DNA of 64,000 nucleotides from JACWAE01 sp963847595 (lineage in GTDB: Bacteria; Chloroflexota; Dehalococcoidia; SZUA-161). The DNA lies in contig CAWKAJ010000002.1 of assembly GCA_963847595.1 (NCBI GenBank), forward strand, positions 124,001 through 188,000, given 5' to 3'. A program made the position numbers and the translations under genes. The notes beneath the pieces were generated by a model. That model did not search any database, was not told where the DNA came from, and saw only the letters and a list, made by a program, of their open reading frames with translations. Of the stretch, positions 52,465 to 60,879 are shown piece after piece; the stretch's first letter is position 1; every line of letters begins with the position of its first letter.

Positions 52465-52904
52465 TATCGCAAATTGTCTCCGTTTCTATTGTACTACCAA
52501 ACTTGATGTCAAATACAGGTTCCGATGGTCAATACACTGTATTGTTTTATCCATTCCATAAGGCCTCTCGTCGCGCAATTATCGTAAACCTAAAGTGTCA
52601 AGATTGGTCGAAGCTGGCAGAGTCCCTTCACATAGCTCTATGATACTATAGTCTCGCAAACATAGCAAAGATTATAGCCGAGGAGATGGGCAGACAATAC
52701 GCTGGGCACAGAAGAAGCAGATCTGGGCTTGGGTCGATTTGAATCGGCTAAAGAAATAAAATGAAGTTATAGACAACCATCAATTATTACTACCTCGGGA
52801 ATTGGAAAAGGATGGTCAAGTAACTGAATTTCTGGATTTGCTCTGTCTCTAACATTATGTTAGTATAATTTCATTAGCCTAGCCTGTTGCTTTGCAGTCA
52901 ACAA
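52465..52904. other. Gene-free stretch with a 36-bp repeat and a -10 box
   Basis: It contains copy 2 of the 36-bp repeat (52636-52671), a weak IS-end-like motif (52730-52743, GGGTCGATTTGAA) and a TATAAT at 52864-52869 upstream of the GT2 gene. No coding region. Confidence 0.5.
52636..52671 (-). repeat. 36-bp repeat, copy 2
   Basis: CTCTATGATACTATAGTCT, 7 variable nt, ATAGCAAAGA; partner of 50484-50519. Confidence 0.55.
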
Positions 52905-53849
52905 ATGAGCAACAATTTCCGAACGAAACGAGCTTCCGAACAAACCTGGATAGATGCTCAACCTCATCCTGTCGTAGAGCATTCAGAGGTAGTTGCGGCC
53001 ATCCCATGTTTCAACGAGGAACTTTTCATAGGTAGCGTGGCGCTCAAGACAAAAGGCTATGTAGATCGGGTTGTGGTTATTGATGATGGTTCAACTGACA
53101 AAACTGCCATGGTTGCTGACAAAGCCGGAGCCATAGTGGTAAGTCATGGCTCTAATAAGGGCAAAAGCGCTGCGGTGAGTACAGCTTTTGAGTATGCCAG
53201 GAAAGCAGGCTGCAAGGCGCTGGTGCTTCTTGATGGAGATGGACAACATGACCCCGCGTATATACCCGCACTCGTAAAGCCTATACTTGAGGACAAAGCT
53301 GATATGGTGGTGGGCTCGCGCTACCTACAGATCAAAACTCACATCCCTAGAGTTAGGAAGTTGGGACAAAGGGTGCTTACCCTTTTTACCAACCTGGGTT
53401 CGCGGGTTAAGCTGACCGACTCCCAGAGCGGTCTCAGAGCCTTTTCCCCCAAAGCTATACAGGCATTTGAGTTCGTTGAACAAGGGCTCTCCGTAGAATC
53501 TGAGATGCAGTTCCTGGCAAACGACGCTAGCCTCAGGGTAATTGAGATTCCCATAAGCATAGGATACTATAGCAAGCCAAAACGAAGCCCATTCGCTCAC
53601 GGTGTGGGAGTGCTGAACAGCATTATGGGACTAATCAGCAGAAGGATACCACTTTTCTTCTTCGGCGTGCCCGGCTTGGTCATGCTGGGCTTTGGTTTTT
53701 GGGAAGGATTTCGGGTAATACAAGGGTATGACACTTACCATGTTTTCTACATGGGCCCAGCACTGCTAGCCGTATTGCTTTGCGTCGTTGGCGCTCTGAG
53801 TTTGTTCACTGGGCTGATTTTGCATACCATAAGATCATTTCTGAAATAG
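52905..53849 (+). CDS. Polyprenyl-phosphate glycosyltransferase-like GT2 protein
   Basis: About 314 aa from ATG 52905 (TTG 52887 is the alternative). The GT-A domain has VVAAIPCFNEELFIGSVAL, VIDDGSTDKTAMVADKAG, HGSNKGKSAAVSTAF and LLDGDGQHDP (metal site near residue 110), the pattern of dolichyl-phosphate mannose/glucose synthases. Two transmembrane helices follow (about 245-305). Such enzymes load a sugar onto polyprenyl phosphate for GT39- or OST-type transferases; candidates in this window are 30382-31911 and 3481-5304. Confidence 0.85.
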   Translation: MSNNFRTKRASEQTWIDAQPHPVVEHSEVVAAIPCFNEELFIGSVALKTKGYVDRVVVIDDGSTDKTAMVADKAGAIVVSHGSNKGKSAAVSTAFEYARKAGCKALVLLDGDGQHDPAYIPALVKPILEDKADMVVGSRYLQIKTHIPRVRKLGQRVLTLFTNLGSRVKLTDSQSGLRAFSPKAIQAFEFVEQGLSVESEMQFLANDASLRVIEIPISIGYYSKPKRSPFAHGVGVLNSIMGLISRRIPLFFFGVPGLVMLGFGFWEGFRVIQGYDTYHVFYMGPALLAVLLCVVGALSLFTGLILHTIRSFLK

Positions 53850-54017
53850 CCCTGCACTCGTATGCCCGTTGGGAGATTTGCGGAGCATACAGGTTGCATC
53901 GAGCGTTCCATTCTAACTGGCATCTCAGCCCCGTCTTCATCTGTCTTCTCGAAGTTCCTTGACGCTCTGGGGAGGTGCTGCTATCATCGCTTTGTCAAAA
54001 CAGGGAGCGGGAGAGAG

Positions 54018-54839
54018 ATGAATTTTGTTGAGAAGCTGCTGAGCGTCGGCCGAAATAACAGGAGCTTGCTTTGTGTGGGGCTTGATCCGGACCCGAAGTT
54101 AATGCCTCCTAGACTTGGCATCTTCGAGTTCAATCGGGAAATCATAGATGCCACCTCAGACCTAGTATGCGCTTATAAGCCTAATCTTGCTTTCTACGAA
54201 GCGCTGGGCATAGATGGTCTAAAGGCGCTGGAGAAGACTTTGGCGCATGCACCCAAGGGAATTCCCGTCATAGGTGACGCCAAAAGGGGGGATATAGCAT
54301 CCAGCTCCGAGGCATATGCCAGGGCACTGTTCGAGAGATTTGGCTTCGATGCTGCTACGGTCAACCCTTACCTGGGCCGGGACTCCATTGCTCCCTTCAT
54401 TGCTTACGCTGATAAAGAGGTATTCATTCTGTGCAAGACATCGAACGCCGGGTCTGCTGATTTCCAGGAGGCGCTCTGTGCTGAGGCGTCTAACGCCAAC
54501 GCCAGGCCTCTGTTCGAGCTGGTAGCGTTAAAAGCCAGGGAGTGGGATACGCGGGGTAATATCGGCCTGGTAGTCGGGGCAACCTACCCAGAACAGTTGA
54601 GAAGAGTTCGCCGGATTTGTCCTGAGCTTCCTCTGCTGATACCCGGAATCGGAGCGCAGGGCGGCGCTCTGGCAGCGGTGGTAAAGTATGGTGTAGATGA
54701 GAATGGCGAGAAGGCGATCATAAATTGTTCGAGGCAGATACTTTATGCCTCAAAGGGAAAGGATTTTGCCGAGGCGGCGCGCCGCGAGGCGCTAAAGTTG
54801 CGAGACCAGATCAACGAGCAGTTGGCAGCCCGAGGGTGA
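54018..54839 (+). CDS. pyrF: Orotidine 5'-phosphate decarboxylase
   Basis: About 273 aa from ATG 54018 (GGGAGAGAG upstream); the frame is open upstream but non-homologous. The enzyme makes UMP from OMP. SLLCVGLDPDPKLMP at the start, YKPNLAFYEALG near 53, and the active-site GDAKRGDIASSSEAYA (Lys89 with the Asp pair). The longer form with DIASSSEAYA is the second PyrF subfamily. Followed 4 nt later by the DUF951 gene. Marks the start of the housekeeping region. Confidence 0.95.
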   Translation: MNFVEKLLSVGRNNRSLLCVGLDPDPKLMPPRLGIFEFNREIIDATSDLVCAYKPNLAFYEALGIDGLKALEKTLAHAPKGIPVIGDAKRGDIASSSEAYARALFERFGFDAATVNPYLGRDSIAPFIAYADKEVFILCKTSNAGSADFQEALCAEASNANARPLFELVALKAREWDTRGNIGLVVGATYPEQLRRVRRICPELPLLIPGIGAQGGALAAVVKYGVDENGEKAIINCSRQILYASKGKDFAEAARREALKLRDQINEQLAARG

Positions 54840-54843
54840 CCTT

Positions 54844-55062
54844 ATGGAGATAAGTCTTGGAGATGTTGTGAGGCTAAGAAAAAGGCACCCCTGCGGCAGC
54901 TACGAGTGGCAGGTTGTGAGAGTGGGCGCTGACATCGGGATCAAGTGTCACGGCTGCAACCGCAGGGTAATACTGGAACGGGGTGACTTCGAGCGCAAGG
55001 TGAAGGAGTTTATCTCCCACGGCGAGCAACAATCAGCGGTGGCGCATCTTAAGGTCTTCTGA
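54844..55062 (+). CDS. DUF951 family protein
   Basis: A 72-aa basic protein: LGDVVRLRKRHPCGSYEWQV, RVGADIGIKCHGCNRRVILE and RGDFERKVKEFI define DUF951. The CHGC pair with the earlier Cys suggests a small metal site or nucleic-acid contact. It lies 4 nt after pyrF, so co-transcribed. A 5'-truncated second copy is at 57115-57255. Function of the family unknown. Confidence 0.9.
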   Translation: MEISLGDVVRLRKRHPCGSYEWQVVRVGADIGIKCHGCNRRVILERGDFERKVKEFISHGEQQSAVAHLKVF

Positions 55063-55332
55063 CATGTGTAGTCGCTGGGAATTGCATACGTAGTGGGAGG
55101 AACTTATTTTCACACCCATGATATTCAATTCAGGCACATGCCACGCTCTTTATCTGACGGGAGCTGGCCGCTTTCCTCCCGCCAGCAAGCTAGCGGGTGT
55201 CCAGCGGGAATTTATTTGACGATATTGCTAACTAACCCAGGCTGTGGAGCCAGGCTTTCACATTCATTCAAGTAGACCCCAGTCCCATTTGTTGGGCAAT
55301 TTATTTACTTATCCTAACCTTACCCCCCACGT

Positions 55333-55360
55333 TTGACAAATTCGAGTATTATGTTATTAT
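55333..55360 (+). promoter_or_regulatory. Promoter of the small membrane protein pair
   Basis: TTGACA (55333-55338), 16-nt spacer, TATTAT (55355-55360), about 65 nt before ATG 55427. Confidence 0.65.
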
Positions 55361-55426
55361 ACCAGAACAAAAGGGCATTTCGATAGCACGTAGTTAGTTA
55401 CACCGTACTATTCATCGGGTAAAGCA

Positions 55427-55939
55427 ATGGGTATTACTACAATTGCCATTTTTGGCATCGTACTCATAGCACTGGCCATCGGTACTTTCCTCGGCACATT
55501 CTTCCTTGACGCGTTTATCTACGCCATCAGCCATCTTTATCCTTGGCTGCGAAAAATTGCGGTGTGGGCAGCTAAGCCAGAGAACCTGATCCCACTGCTT
55601 CTTTTGGCTTTGCTTCTGATTATCCTGATCATACTTGGTGCCGCATTACTTCATATTACCTTGCTCTTCCTGCTGATCGTTTTCCCTCTCCTCCTTTTTT
55701 TCCCTATCGATCTGGGTATACTCGTATGGATTATCAGGCTTATCAGATGGATTTACCGCAGGTGGAGAGGCTGGCTGGTCAGCATTTATACCGCCATACG
55801 GCTCCAGGTTATCAAATTAAAGATAAAGGTTGATGTGCAGAAGGAAACAGACTGGAAGGTCAAGTTTGCCGAGATGAAGAACAAGCTATCAGAGGAGGCC
55901 GAGCAGGCCCGCCGTAGAATATCAGGGAGAAAAGAGTAA
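55427..55939 (+). CDS. Hypothetical membrane protein (170 aa)
   Basis: Two long hydrophobic stretches (about 1-38 and 55-108) rich in Leu/Ile make up three or four membrane helices. A basic region follows (IRLIRWIYRRWRGW), and the last 40 residues are a charged helix (KFAEMKNKLSEEAEQARRRI) that could form a coiled coil. No family recognised. Its stop is 2 nt from the start of the next gene, so they form a pair. Confidence 0.75.
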   Translation: MGITTIAIFGIVLIALAIGTFLGTFFLDAFIYAISHLYPWLRKIAVWAAKPENLIPLLLLALLLIILIILGAALLHITLLFLLIVFPLLLFFPIDLGILVWIIRLIRWIYRRWRGWLVSIYTAIRLQVIKLKIKVDVQKETDWKVKFAEMKNKLSEEAEQARRRISGRKE

Positions 55940-55941
55940 AT

Positions 55942-56148
55942 ATGAGCTGGAGGGATAGAATGCTAATGAAGATGATGAGCAACAGAGTGGTTATCAAGAT
56001 AGTGAGCATACCCATCGTAATGAAGATAATCACGGTAGAGATGAAAGCCTTCATGTGGGTTATGTCTCTCTTTAGCAGGAAGAAAAAGGAAACACCTACC
56101 GAACAAGGTCAACCTCCAGAGTCTGGAAGTCCCCCTCCCGCCCAGTAG
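55942..56148 (+). CDS. Hypothetical small protein (68 aa)
   Basis: A 68-aa protein with an amphipathic or membrane-associated N-terminal half (Met/Ile/Val-rich, residues 8-44), then basic SRKKKE and a Pro/Ser-rich tail ending PPPAQ. It starts 2 nt after the preceding membrane protein gene and was probably co-translated with it. No homologue recognised. Confidence 0.65.
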   Translation: MSWRDRMLMKMMSNRVVIKIVSIPIVMKIITVEMKAFMWVMSLFSRKKKETPTEQGQPPESGSPPPAQ

Positions 56149-56265
56149 AGGGCCGGGATTCAAAGCACAACACCTAAACGGCAAGCTCCCTGCCATAAGC
56201 AGATTGTCCCTCTTTCTAGCGTCTGCCTTGTCTCCTGGTCTCCAGTTGGGACCCTACTATAGCAG

Positions 56266-56436
56266 CTACTGTCCTTGCCTGACCTTCATTTTAGGCCCAC
56301 TTTGCTTCCACTTTGGCTTATTCCAGTACGGAGAATTGCACCCAGGGCAACACTTTGGCCTGCTAGGCTGCCTAGGTACCCACTCATGCTCACAGCGAAG
56401 GCATTTGAGTTTTGGTAGCTCTATCTCGTCGGGCAT
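56266..56436 (-). CDS. Small zinc-ribbon protein, probably leaderless
   Basis: A 56-aa protein: LPKLKCLRCEHEWVPRQ then PKCCPGCNSPYWNKPKW. Two CxxC pairs 13-14 residues apart form a zinc ribbon; such small proteins are common in Chloroflexota and some other phyla and may bind nucleic acid or protein. The start ATG 56436 is 6 nt after a perfect TATAAT, so the transcript should begin at or next to the ATG. The frame is open further upstream but that part lies in the promoter. Confidence 0.8.
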   Translation of the reverse strand: MPDEIELPKLKCLRCEHEWVPRQPSRPKCCPGCNSPYWNKPKWKQSGPKMKVRQGQ

Positions 56437-56442
56437 GCGGCT

Positions 56443-56471
56443 ATTATATGGACTACTCACTATAATGTCAA
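56443..56471 (-). promoter_or_regulatory. Perfect consensus promoter driving a leaderless gene
   Basis: On the minus strand TTGACA (56466-56471), 17-nt spacer, TATAAT (56443-56448): 12 of 12 positions. The ATG follows after AGCCGC. Confidence 0.85.
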
Positions 56472-57114
56472 CCAAGGTATCACCTTCGTTCGTCTCCCTC
56501 TCTCACCAAACAAGCGGTCCACCAGCAGATTTGCGCTCCTTATAGCCTTGTAGTGCGTGCCCCGGTAACCTTAAGCCGGATCCGGGATGCCCTAGGTCTT
56601 CTCCCATACATTCCATCAGCCAGGGCTGCCGACGGGGAAGCGAAGAAGAGGCTCCTGACCCAGCCTCCGCCCCTAGCCGCTTGAGGTGCAGAACACTCGG
56701 TGCGGCGAGCGCTTAATCCCCCCGTCATTTTTCCGGTGACTTTGCAAGGAATGTGGCTCCTCTCGTGACCCAGACAATGCTGGTTGAAGGCATGGGAATA
56801 CCTCCCCCATTGGCTGTCTCGGGCCCTTATCGCTGTCGTAGTCAGGTTGGAGGTGTTCCTTCAGAGCCCTGCCATCATATCGTGGAGAAAGCTGACCCAG
56901 ACGTCGTAGGACTCGCGGCTACCCACGGCAAGGCATACCAGTACTCTCGCGCCGCTCTACAAAATCCCGCTCTCCTCCTATCACCTTTGCCTTAACTACT
57001 TCTATTATCCAGAATCTGCAGGTTGAGTGAACAATTCAGGTCATTCCGATTGTGGTACCGATGATATGACGTCACGATAAATGCTGAGCTGGCCCGAATG
57101 GTGTATATATAGCG
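56472..57114. other. Gene-free, G+C-rich region, unassigned
   Basis: No convincing coding region on either strand. 56540-56740 is G+C-rich with several short inverted matches, so a structured RNA is possible, but I could match it to none of RNase P, tmRNA or SRP RNA. Confidence 0.3.
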
Positions 57115-57255
57115 TGGCAGGTTGTGAGATTGGGGGCTGACATTGGAATCAAGTGTCGCGGCTGCAACCGTAGAGTGCTACTGGAGCGGCGTGACTTTGA
57201 GCGCAGGGTGAAGGAGTTTATTTCGCACGGAGAGCAACAACTTGCTGTGAAATGA
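57115..57255 (+). pseudogene. 5'-truncated copy of the DUF951 gene
   Basis: WQVVRLGADIGIKCRGCNRR then VLLERRDFERRVKEFISHGE, QQLAVK and stop: the last 46 codons of DUF951, about 85 percent identical to 54844-55062 but with no start region. The neighbouring sequence upstream is unrelated. Confidence 0.88.
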
Positions 57256-57288
57256 CTCAGGTTACTGCCGTAAGTTCTTATATAATGG

Positions 57289-57321
57289 GGCTCCAATTAC
57301 CTGAAGAGGGTAACTGGAGCC
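57289..57321 (-). terminator. Terminator-like hairpin after the 72-aa gene
   Basis: GGCTCCAATTACC (57289-57301) pairs with GGTAACTGGAGCC (57309-57321), one mismatch, loop of 7 nt. It lies about 25 bp past the stop of the minus-strand gene 57347-57565. Confidence 0.65.
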
Positions 57322-57346
57322 GCAAATTGAATAGCCCCTGGGATAG

Positions 57347-57565
57347 CTAAAGAGTATGTGCAACCTTGGCTGTGGTACTCTGGCGAGAAAGCGTCCGCCG
57401 TTCTACCTTTGGAGCATGTCGCCTGGTCTCAGCCGCAGAAACAATGCCTCTGACTGAATCGCCTATTGTAGCGAAGCAAATTTCTTCAAAAGTTTCACTA
57501 GTAACCAGCCAGACATAGGCCAGCCAGTTTATCACTCCACCCACCCAATATAGCAATTTTCCCAT
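57347..57565 (-). CDS. Small hypothetical protein with one membrane segment (72 aa)
   Basis: The start ATG 57565 has AAGGAGG eight nt upstream; an in-frame GTG nine nt earlier overlaps that site and is rejected. Residues 4-22 (LLYWVGGVINWLAYVWLV) are a hydrophobic helix; residues about 23-45 are acidic to neutral, and the tail is basic (HAPKVERRTLSRQ). In size and style it resembles the small proteins at the left end of the window, though without sequence similarity. A terminator follows. Function unknown. Confidence 0.65.
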   Translation of the reverse strand: MGKLLYWVGGVINWLAYVWLVTSETFEEICFATIGDSVRGIVSAAETRRHAPKVERRTLSRQSTTAKVAHTL

Positions 57566-57735
57566 CTGAGCCACCTCCTTGAGCTTTCTGTTTCAATTAT
57601 CCCTTGAGTGAAGGTGGCACAACAATCCCCTTTAGGTACTGCTTTTCTGGTACTTTGTTCCTATTCTTGCTTTCGTGGAAATAGACGGCTGAACGCAGTG
57701 TGGCTGCTTGAAGAGTATGAATCGAGGTTAGTTAG

Positions 57736-58515
57736 CTATGGGGTTTTCAGTATTATGCCCACCGGGCAGTGGTCAGCGCCCATCACCTCGGGCATTATGA
57801 ATGCCTTAGTGACCGATTTCAATAGATTCTCTGTGACAAAGAAGTAGTCTATCCTCCAGCCCACGTTCCTCTCCCTGGCTCTAGTCTTCAGGTCCCACCA
57901 CGAGTACTGATTTGGCTCCTTATGAAAGTGGCGGAATGTATCGATATAACCATGAGCTGTGAATTTGTCCATCCAGGCCCTCTCGATGGGCAGAAACCCT
58001 GAGATGGTTGAGTTCTCCTTCGGCCTGGCCAGGTCTATCTCCTTGTGTGCGGTATTGAAATCGCCGCCGATGATGAGTTTGCCGCCTTTTTCTCGTAGCG
58101 GGTCCACAACTCGGAGGAAAGCCTCATAGAAATCCAGCTTGTATTTCAATCGTGTCTCGTCCTTTTTGCCGTTGGGGAAATACACGTTGAAAATGGTGAA
58201 TTCAGGATATTCAGCTATGATAGTCCTGCCCTCGGTGTCGAACTCCGCGACCCCGAAGCCGTTTTGTACTCTATGTGGCTTTTCTTTGGTAAATGTCGCA
58301 ACGCCGCTGTAACCTTTGCTTTGCTCTGGATAGTCCCAGTATGCATAATAACCGCGTGGCTCTCTGAGGTCGTCATCGAGCTGTTCGGGATGTGCTTTAG
58401 TCTCCTGCAGACAGAGGATGTCGGGGGACTCTCTGTGTAGCCATTCCAGGAAGCCTTTCCCCTTTGCTGCCCTAATACCATTAACGTTCCAGCAAAGTAT
58501 TTTTAGCTCTGTCAT
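57736..58515 (-). CDS. xth: Exodeoxyribonuclease III
   Basis: A 259-aa AP endonuclease / 3'-5' exonuclease of base excision repair. LKILCWNVNGIRAAKGKGF (Asn in WNVNG), LCLQETKAHPEQ (metal Glu), VYFPNGKKDETR, GDFNTAHKEIDLARP (catalytic Asp and Asn), WWDLKTRARERNVGWRIDYF and GADHCPVG (catalytic His) are all in place. Normal length. Confidence 0.95.
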   Translation of the reverse strand: MTELKILCWNVNGIRAAKGKGFLEWLHRESPDILCLQETKAHPEQLDDDLREPRGYYAYWDYPEQSKGYSGVATFTKEKPHRVQNGFGVAEFDTEGRTIIAEYPEFTIFNVYFPNGKKDETRLKYKLDFYEAFLRVVDPLREKGGKLIIGGDFNTAHKEIDLARPKENSTISGFLPIERAWMDKFTAHGYIDTFRHFHKEPNQYSWWDLKTRARERNVGWRIDYFFVTENLLKSVTKAFIMPEVMGADHCPVGIILKTP

Positions 58516-58567
58516 GACAGGTATTCCTCAAGAAGGCTGAAAGTTATAAACACAGTGGTGAAAGTAA

Positions 58568-58642
58568 TGGTGGGCCCGGCTGGATTCGAACCAACGACCA
58601 ATCGGTTATGAGCCGACCGCTCTGCCACTGAGCTACGGGCCC
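58568..58642 (-). tRNA. tRNA with CAU anticodon (elongator Met or Ile2), CCA encoded
   Basis: Minus strand, 72 nt plus CCA. Acceptor stem GGGCCCG/CGGGCCC, D arm GCTC...GAGC, anticodon stem GTCGG/CCGAT with loop CTCATAA, T arm GTTGG TTCGAAT CCAGC. It lacks the G-C triplets in the anticodon stem and the mismatched first pair of an initiator. CAU could be elongator Met or, after lysidine modification, Ile. Its first 10 nt overlap the end of the thiolase gene. Confidence 0.93.
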
Positions 58643-59793
58643 ACTCTCTCCAGAATCGTTGCTGCCCCCTGCCCCATCCCCACGCACATCGCCGCCAGCC
58701 CGTGCTTTGCCCGACGGCGCACCATCTCATGAGTCAGCGTGGTAATTAGCCTGGCCCCGCTGCACCCCATAGGATGACCTAGGGCGACCGCCCCGCCGTT
58801 GGGATTTACCTTGCCCTCGTCGATTCCCAGTTCTCGCATAGCGACCATAGCCACTACGGCGAAGGCTTCGTTTATCTCCGCCAAATCAATGTCGGCTGTG
58901 GTCAGTCGCGCTCTATCCAGAGCTTTCTTCGTTGCCGGGATGATGCCAAGGCCCATCAGCTTGGGGTCAACCCCGGCTACAGCCATAGATAGCACCTTCA
59001 CCTTCGGCTTCAGTCCTATTTCCCTGGCTTTTTCTCGCGACATCAACAGTATGGCTGCTGCGCCATCGCTGGCTGCCGAGGCGGTTGCCACCGTGATGGT
59101 GCCGCCTTGCCTGGTAATAGGCTCCAGCGCCGCCATGATGTCCAGAGAGGTGTAAGATTTCGGGTTCTGGTCGCTATCTATCAGCTTTTTGCGGCCGTTT
59201 TTTAAAGGTACTTCTACCGGGACTATCTCGTCCCTGAACCTGCCCTTTTCCCGGGCAGCTATAGCCTTCTGATGGCTCCTCAGGGCGTACTCCTCCTGCT
59301 CCTTCCGGCTTATATTATACATCTCTGCCAGGTTCTCGGCAGTCAAGCCCATGGAGGAGGAACTGCGCTCTACGAACTCAAACCGCTTCGGGTTCAGGTC
59401 TGCTGCTGTCCCCTCGGGCAGATGAGTCATGTGCTCGATGCCGCCGGCGATGAAGACATCCCCATAGCCGACCATTATCGCCTGGACGGCGCTGTGGACT
59501 GCTGTCATGCCTGAGGCGCACTGACGATTTATGGTCTGGCCAGCTACCCCGAAAGGCAAACCAGCCATAATCGAGATGTAGCGGGCGATATTCATCGCCT
59601 GCTCGCCGGTCTGGGTGGCGCAGCCCAGAATTACATCCTCTATTTGCGCAGGGTCAATCTTCGTTCTGTTAAGGAGCTCTCGGATGATGATGACGCCCAG
59701 CTCATCGGAAGGGATATCTTTGAACCACCCTTTCTCCTGGTGCGCCCTCGCTATGGGAGTTCGCACCGCATCTACTATTACCGCCTCTCGCAT
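58633..59793 (-). CDS. Acetyl-CoA acetyltransferase (thiolase)
   Basis: A 386-aa thiolase. NRQCASGMTAVHSAVQAI has the acylated Cys (near residue 88); GGIEHMTHLP; NPNGGAVALGHPMGCSGARL the active His (near 341); CVGMGQGAATIL the second Cys. Full length with both halves. It condenses two acetyl-CoA or cleaves 3-ketoacyl-CoA. Its last codons and TAG stop fall inside the 5' end of the tRNA gene, so precursor processing would cut the end of the mRNA. Confidence 0.94.
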   Translation of the reverse strand: MREAVIVDAVRTPIARAHQEKGWFKDIPSDELGVIIIRELLNRTKIDPAQIEDVILGCATQTGEQAMNIARYISIMAGLPFGVAGQTINRQCASGMTAVHSAVQAIMVGYGDVFIAGGIEHMTHLPEGTAADLNPKRFEFVERSSSSMGLTAENLAEMYNISRKEQEEYALRSHQKAIAAREKGRFRDEIVPVEVPLKNGRKKLIDSDQNPKSYTSLDIMAALEPITRQGGTITVATASAASDGAAAILLMSREKAREIGLKPKVKVLSMAVAGVDPKLMGLGIIPATKKALDRARLTTADIDLAEINEAFAVVAMVAMRELGIDEGKVNPNGGAVALGHPMGCSGARLITTLTHEMVRRRAKHGLAAMCVGMGQGAATILERVGP

Positions 59794-59917
59794 CCCGATT
59801 TACCGATACCTGTCCCTATTCAGATTTCCCTTTTGGCAAACCTATTTTAACCGAGTATAGTAGGAGTCGCAAGTGGCTGACAGCCGGGTACAGCAGGTTA
59901 GGGGGGACAAAAATTTG

Positions 59918-60856
59918 CTACCTTGCCTGTGATTGCTTAGCCAGCTTTCTGTAATACTCTGCGGCCCGGGTTATTCCCTCTCTGAGCGAGAGCTTGGGCC
60001 TCCAGCCGAGTTCCTTACTAGCCTTGCCGCAGTTAAGGCTGATGCGGTAAACTTCACCCTTGCGTACAGGGGCGTAAATGGGCTTACCTTGATAACCCAG
60101 CACGCTGGCCAGTGTATCGAAAATTTCCTGGTCTTTGGTTTCAAGTCCAGTCCCGATGTTATAGATAGCATTCTTGCCGTGGTCCAGGGCAATAATGTTC
60201 GCTGCCACTATGTCCGATACATGCGTGTAATCTCTGGTTTTATCTCCCGGACCGAAGATGGTGGGTTGTTTGCCGGTGAGCATCTGGATGGCGAAGATGG
60301 CTACTACGCCTGCTTCCCCGTACGGATTCTGCCTCTGGCCGTAGACATTGGAATACCTTAGAGCCACGTAATCAAGGCCGTGGATTATGCTGTAGAGATG
60401 TAGGTAGTGCTCCACTGTGTGCTTCGAGACACCGTACTGCGAGATGGGATTTATGGGGTGATTCTCGTCGGCGGGGAGGTATTGCGGGTCGCCATAAATC
60501 GCCCCGCCCGTTGAGGCATAGACTACCCTCTTGACACCAGAGCGGACGCAGTTGGTGATGACGTTCAGGCTGCCCAGTATGTTAGCTTCAGCATCAGCAA
60601 TGGGGTCTTCGCCGGATTTGCGTACGTCTATTTGGGCAGCATGATGATCGACTATATCAGGCTTCTCGCGCTCGAAGACCTCAGTCAGCTTCTTATCGCG
60701 AATGTCAATCTCGTAGAACCTGGCTTTAGGGTTCAGATTCTTCCTCAAGCCGCTGGAGAGATTGTCTACTACCACCACATCATGCCCAATGCCAATCAAT
60801 GCATCCACCAGATTAGAGCCGATAAACCCCGCCCCTCCGGTGACTAGAATCTTCAA
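59918..60856 (-). CDS. galE: UDP-glucose 4-epimerase-like enzyme
   Basis: A 312-aa extended short-chain dehydrogenase. NAD motif GGAGFIGSN, VVVVDNLSSG, HHAAQIDVRKSGEDP, STGGAIYGDP, Tyr-xxx-Lys as YGVSKHTVEHYL, LRYSNVYGQRQNPYGEAGVVAIF, and RDYTHVSDIV. This is the GalE group; the acceptor could be UDP-Glc, UDP-GlcNAc or uronate forms. It follows glmS by 23 nt on the same strand, which favours a role with UDP-GlcNAc. Confidence 0.85.
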   Translation of the reverse strand: MKILVTGGAGFIGSNLVDALIGIGHDVVVVDNLSSGLRKNLNPKARFYEIDIRDKKLTEVFEREKPDIVDHHAAQIDVRKSGEDPIADAEANILGSLNVITNCVRSGVKRVVYASTGGAIYGDPQYLPADENHPINPISQYGVSKHTVEHYLHLYSIIHGLDYVALRYSNVYGQRQNPYGEAGVVAIFAIQMLTGKQPTIFGPGDKTRDYTHVSDIVAANIIALDHGKNAIYNIGTGLETKDQEIFDTLASVLGYQGKPIYAPVRKGEVYRISLNCGKASKELGWRPKLSLREGITRAAEYYRKLAKQSQAR

Positions 60857-60879
60857 ATTTCTCTCCCCTTTTCTGTTTG

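Noticed and set aside
56540..56740. Possible SRP, RNase P or tmRNA gene
   Set aside because: GTCAGG and GGCAGCC strings are present but the SRP GGAA loop and other conserved parts are not in the right order; the other RNAs do not match either.
58568..58642. Initiator tRNA-Met
   Set aside because: The anticodon stem is GTCGG/CCGAT without the G-C triplets, and the first acceptor pair is matched.
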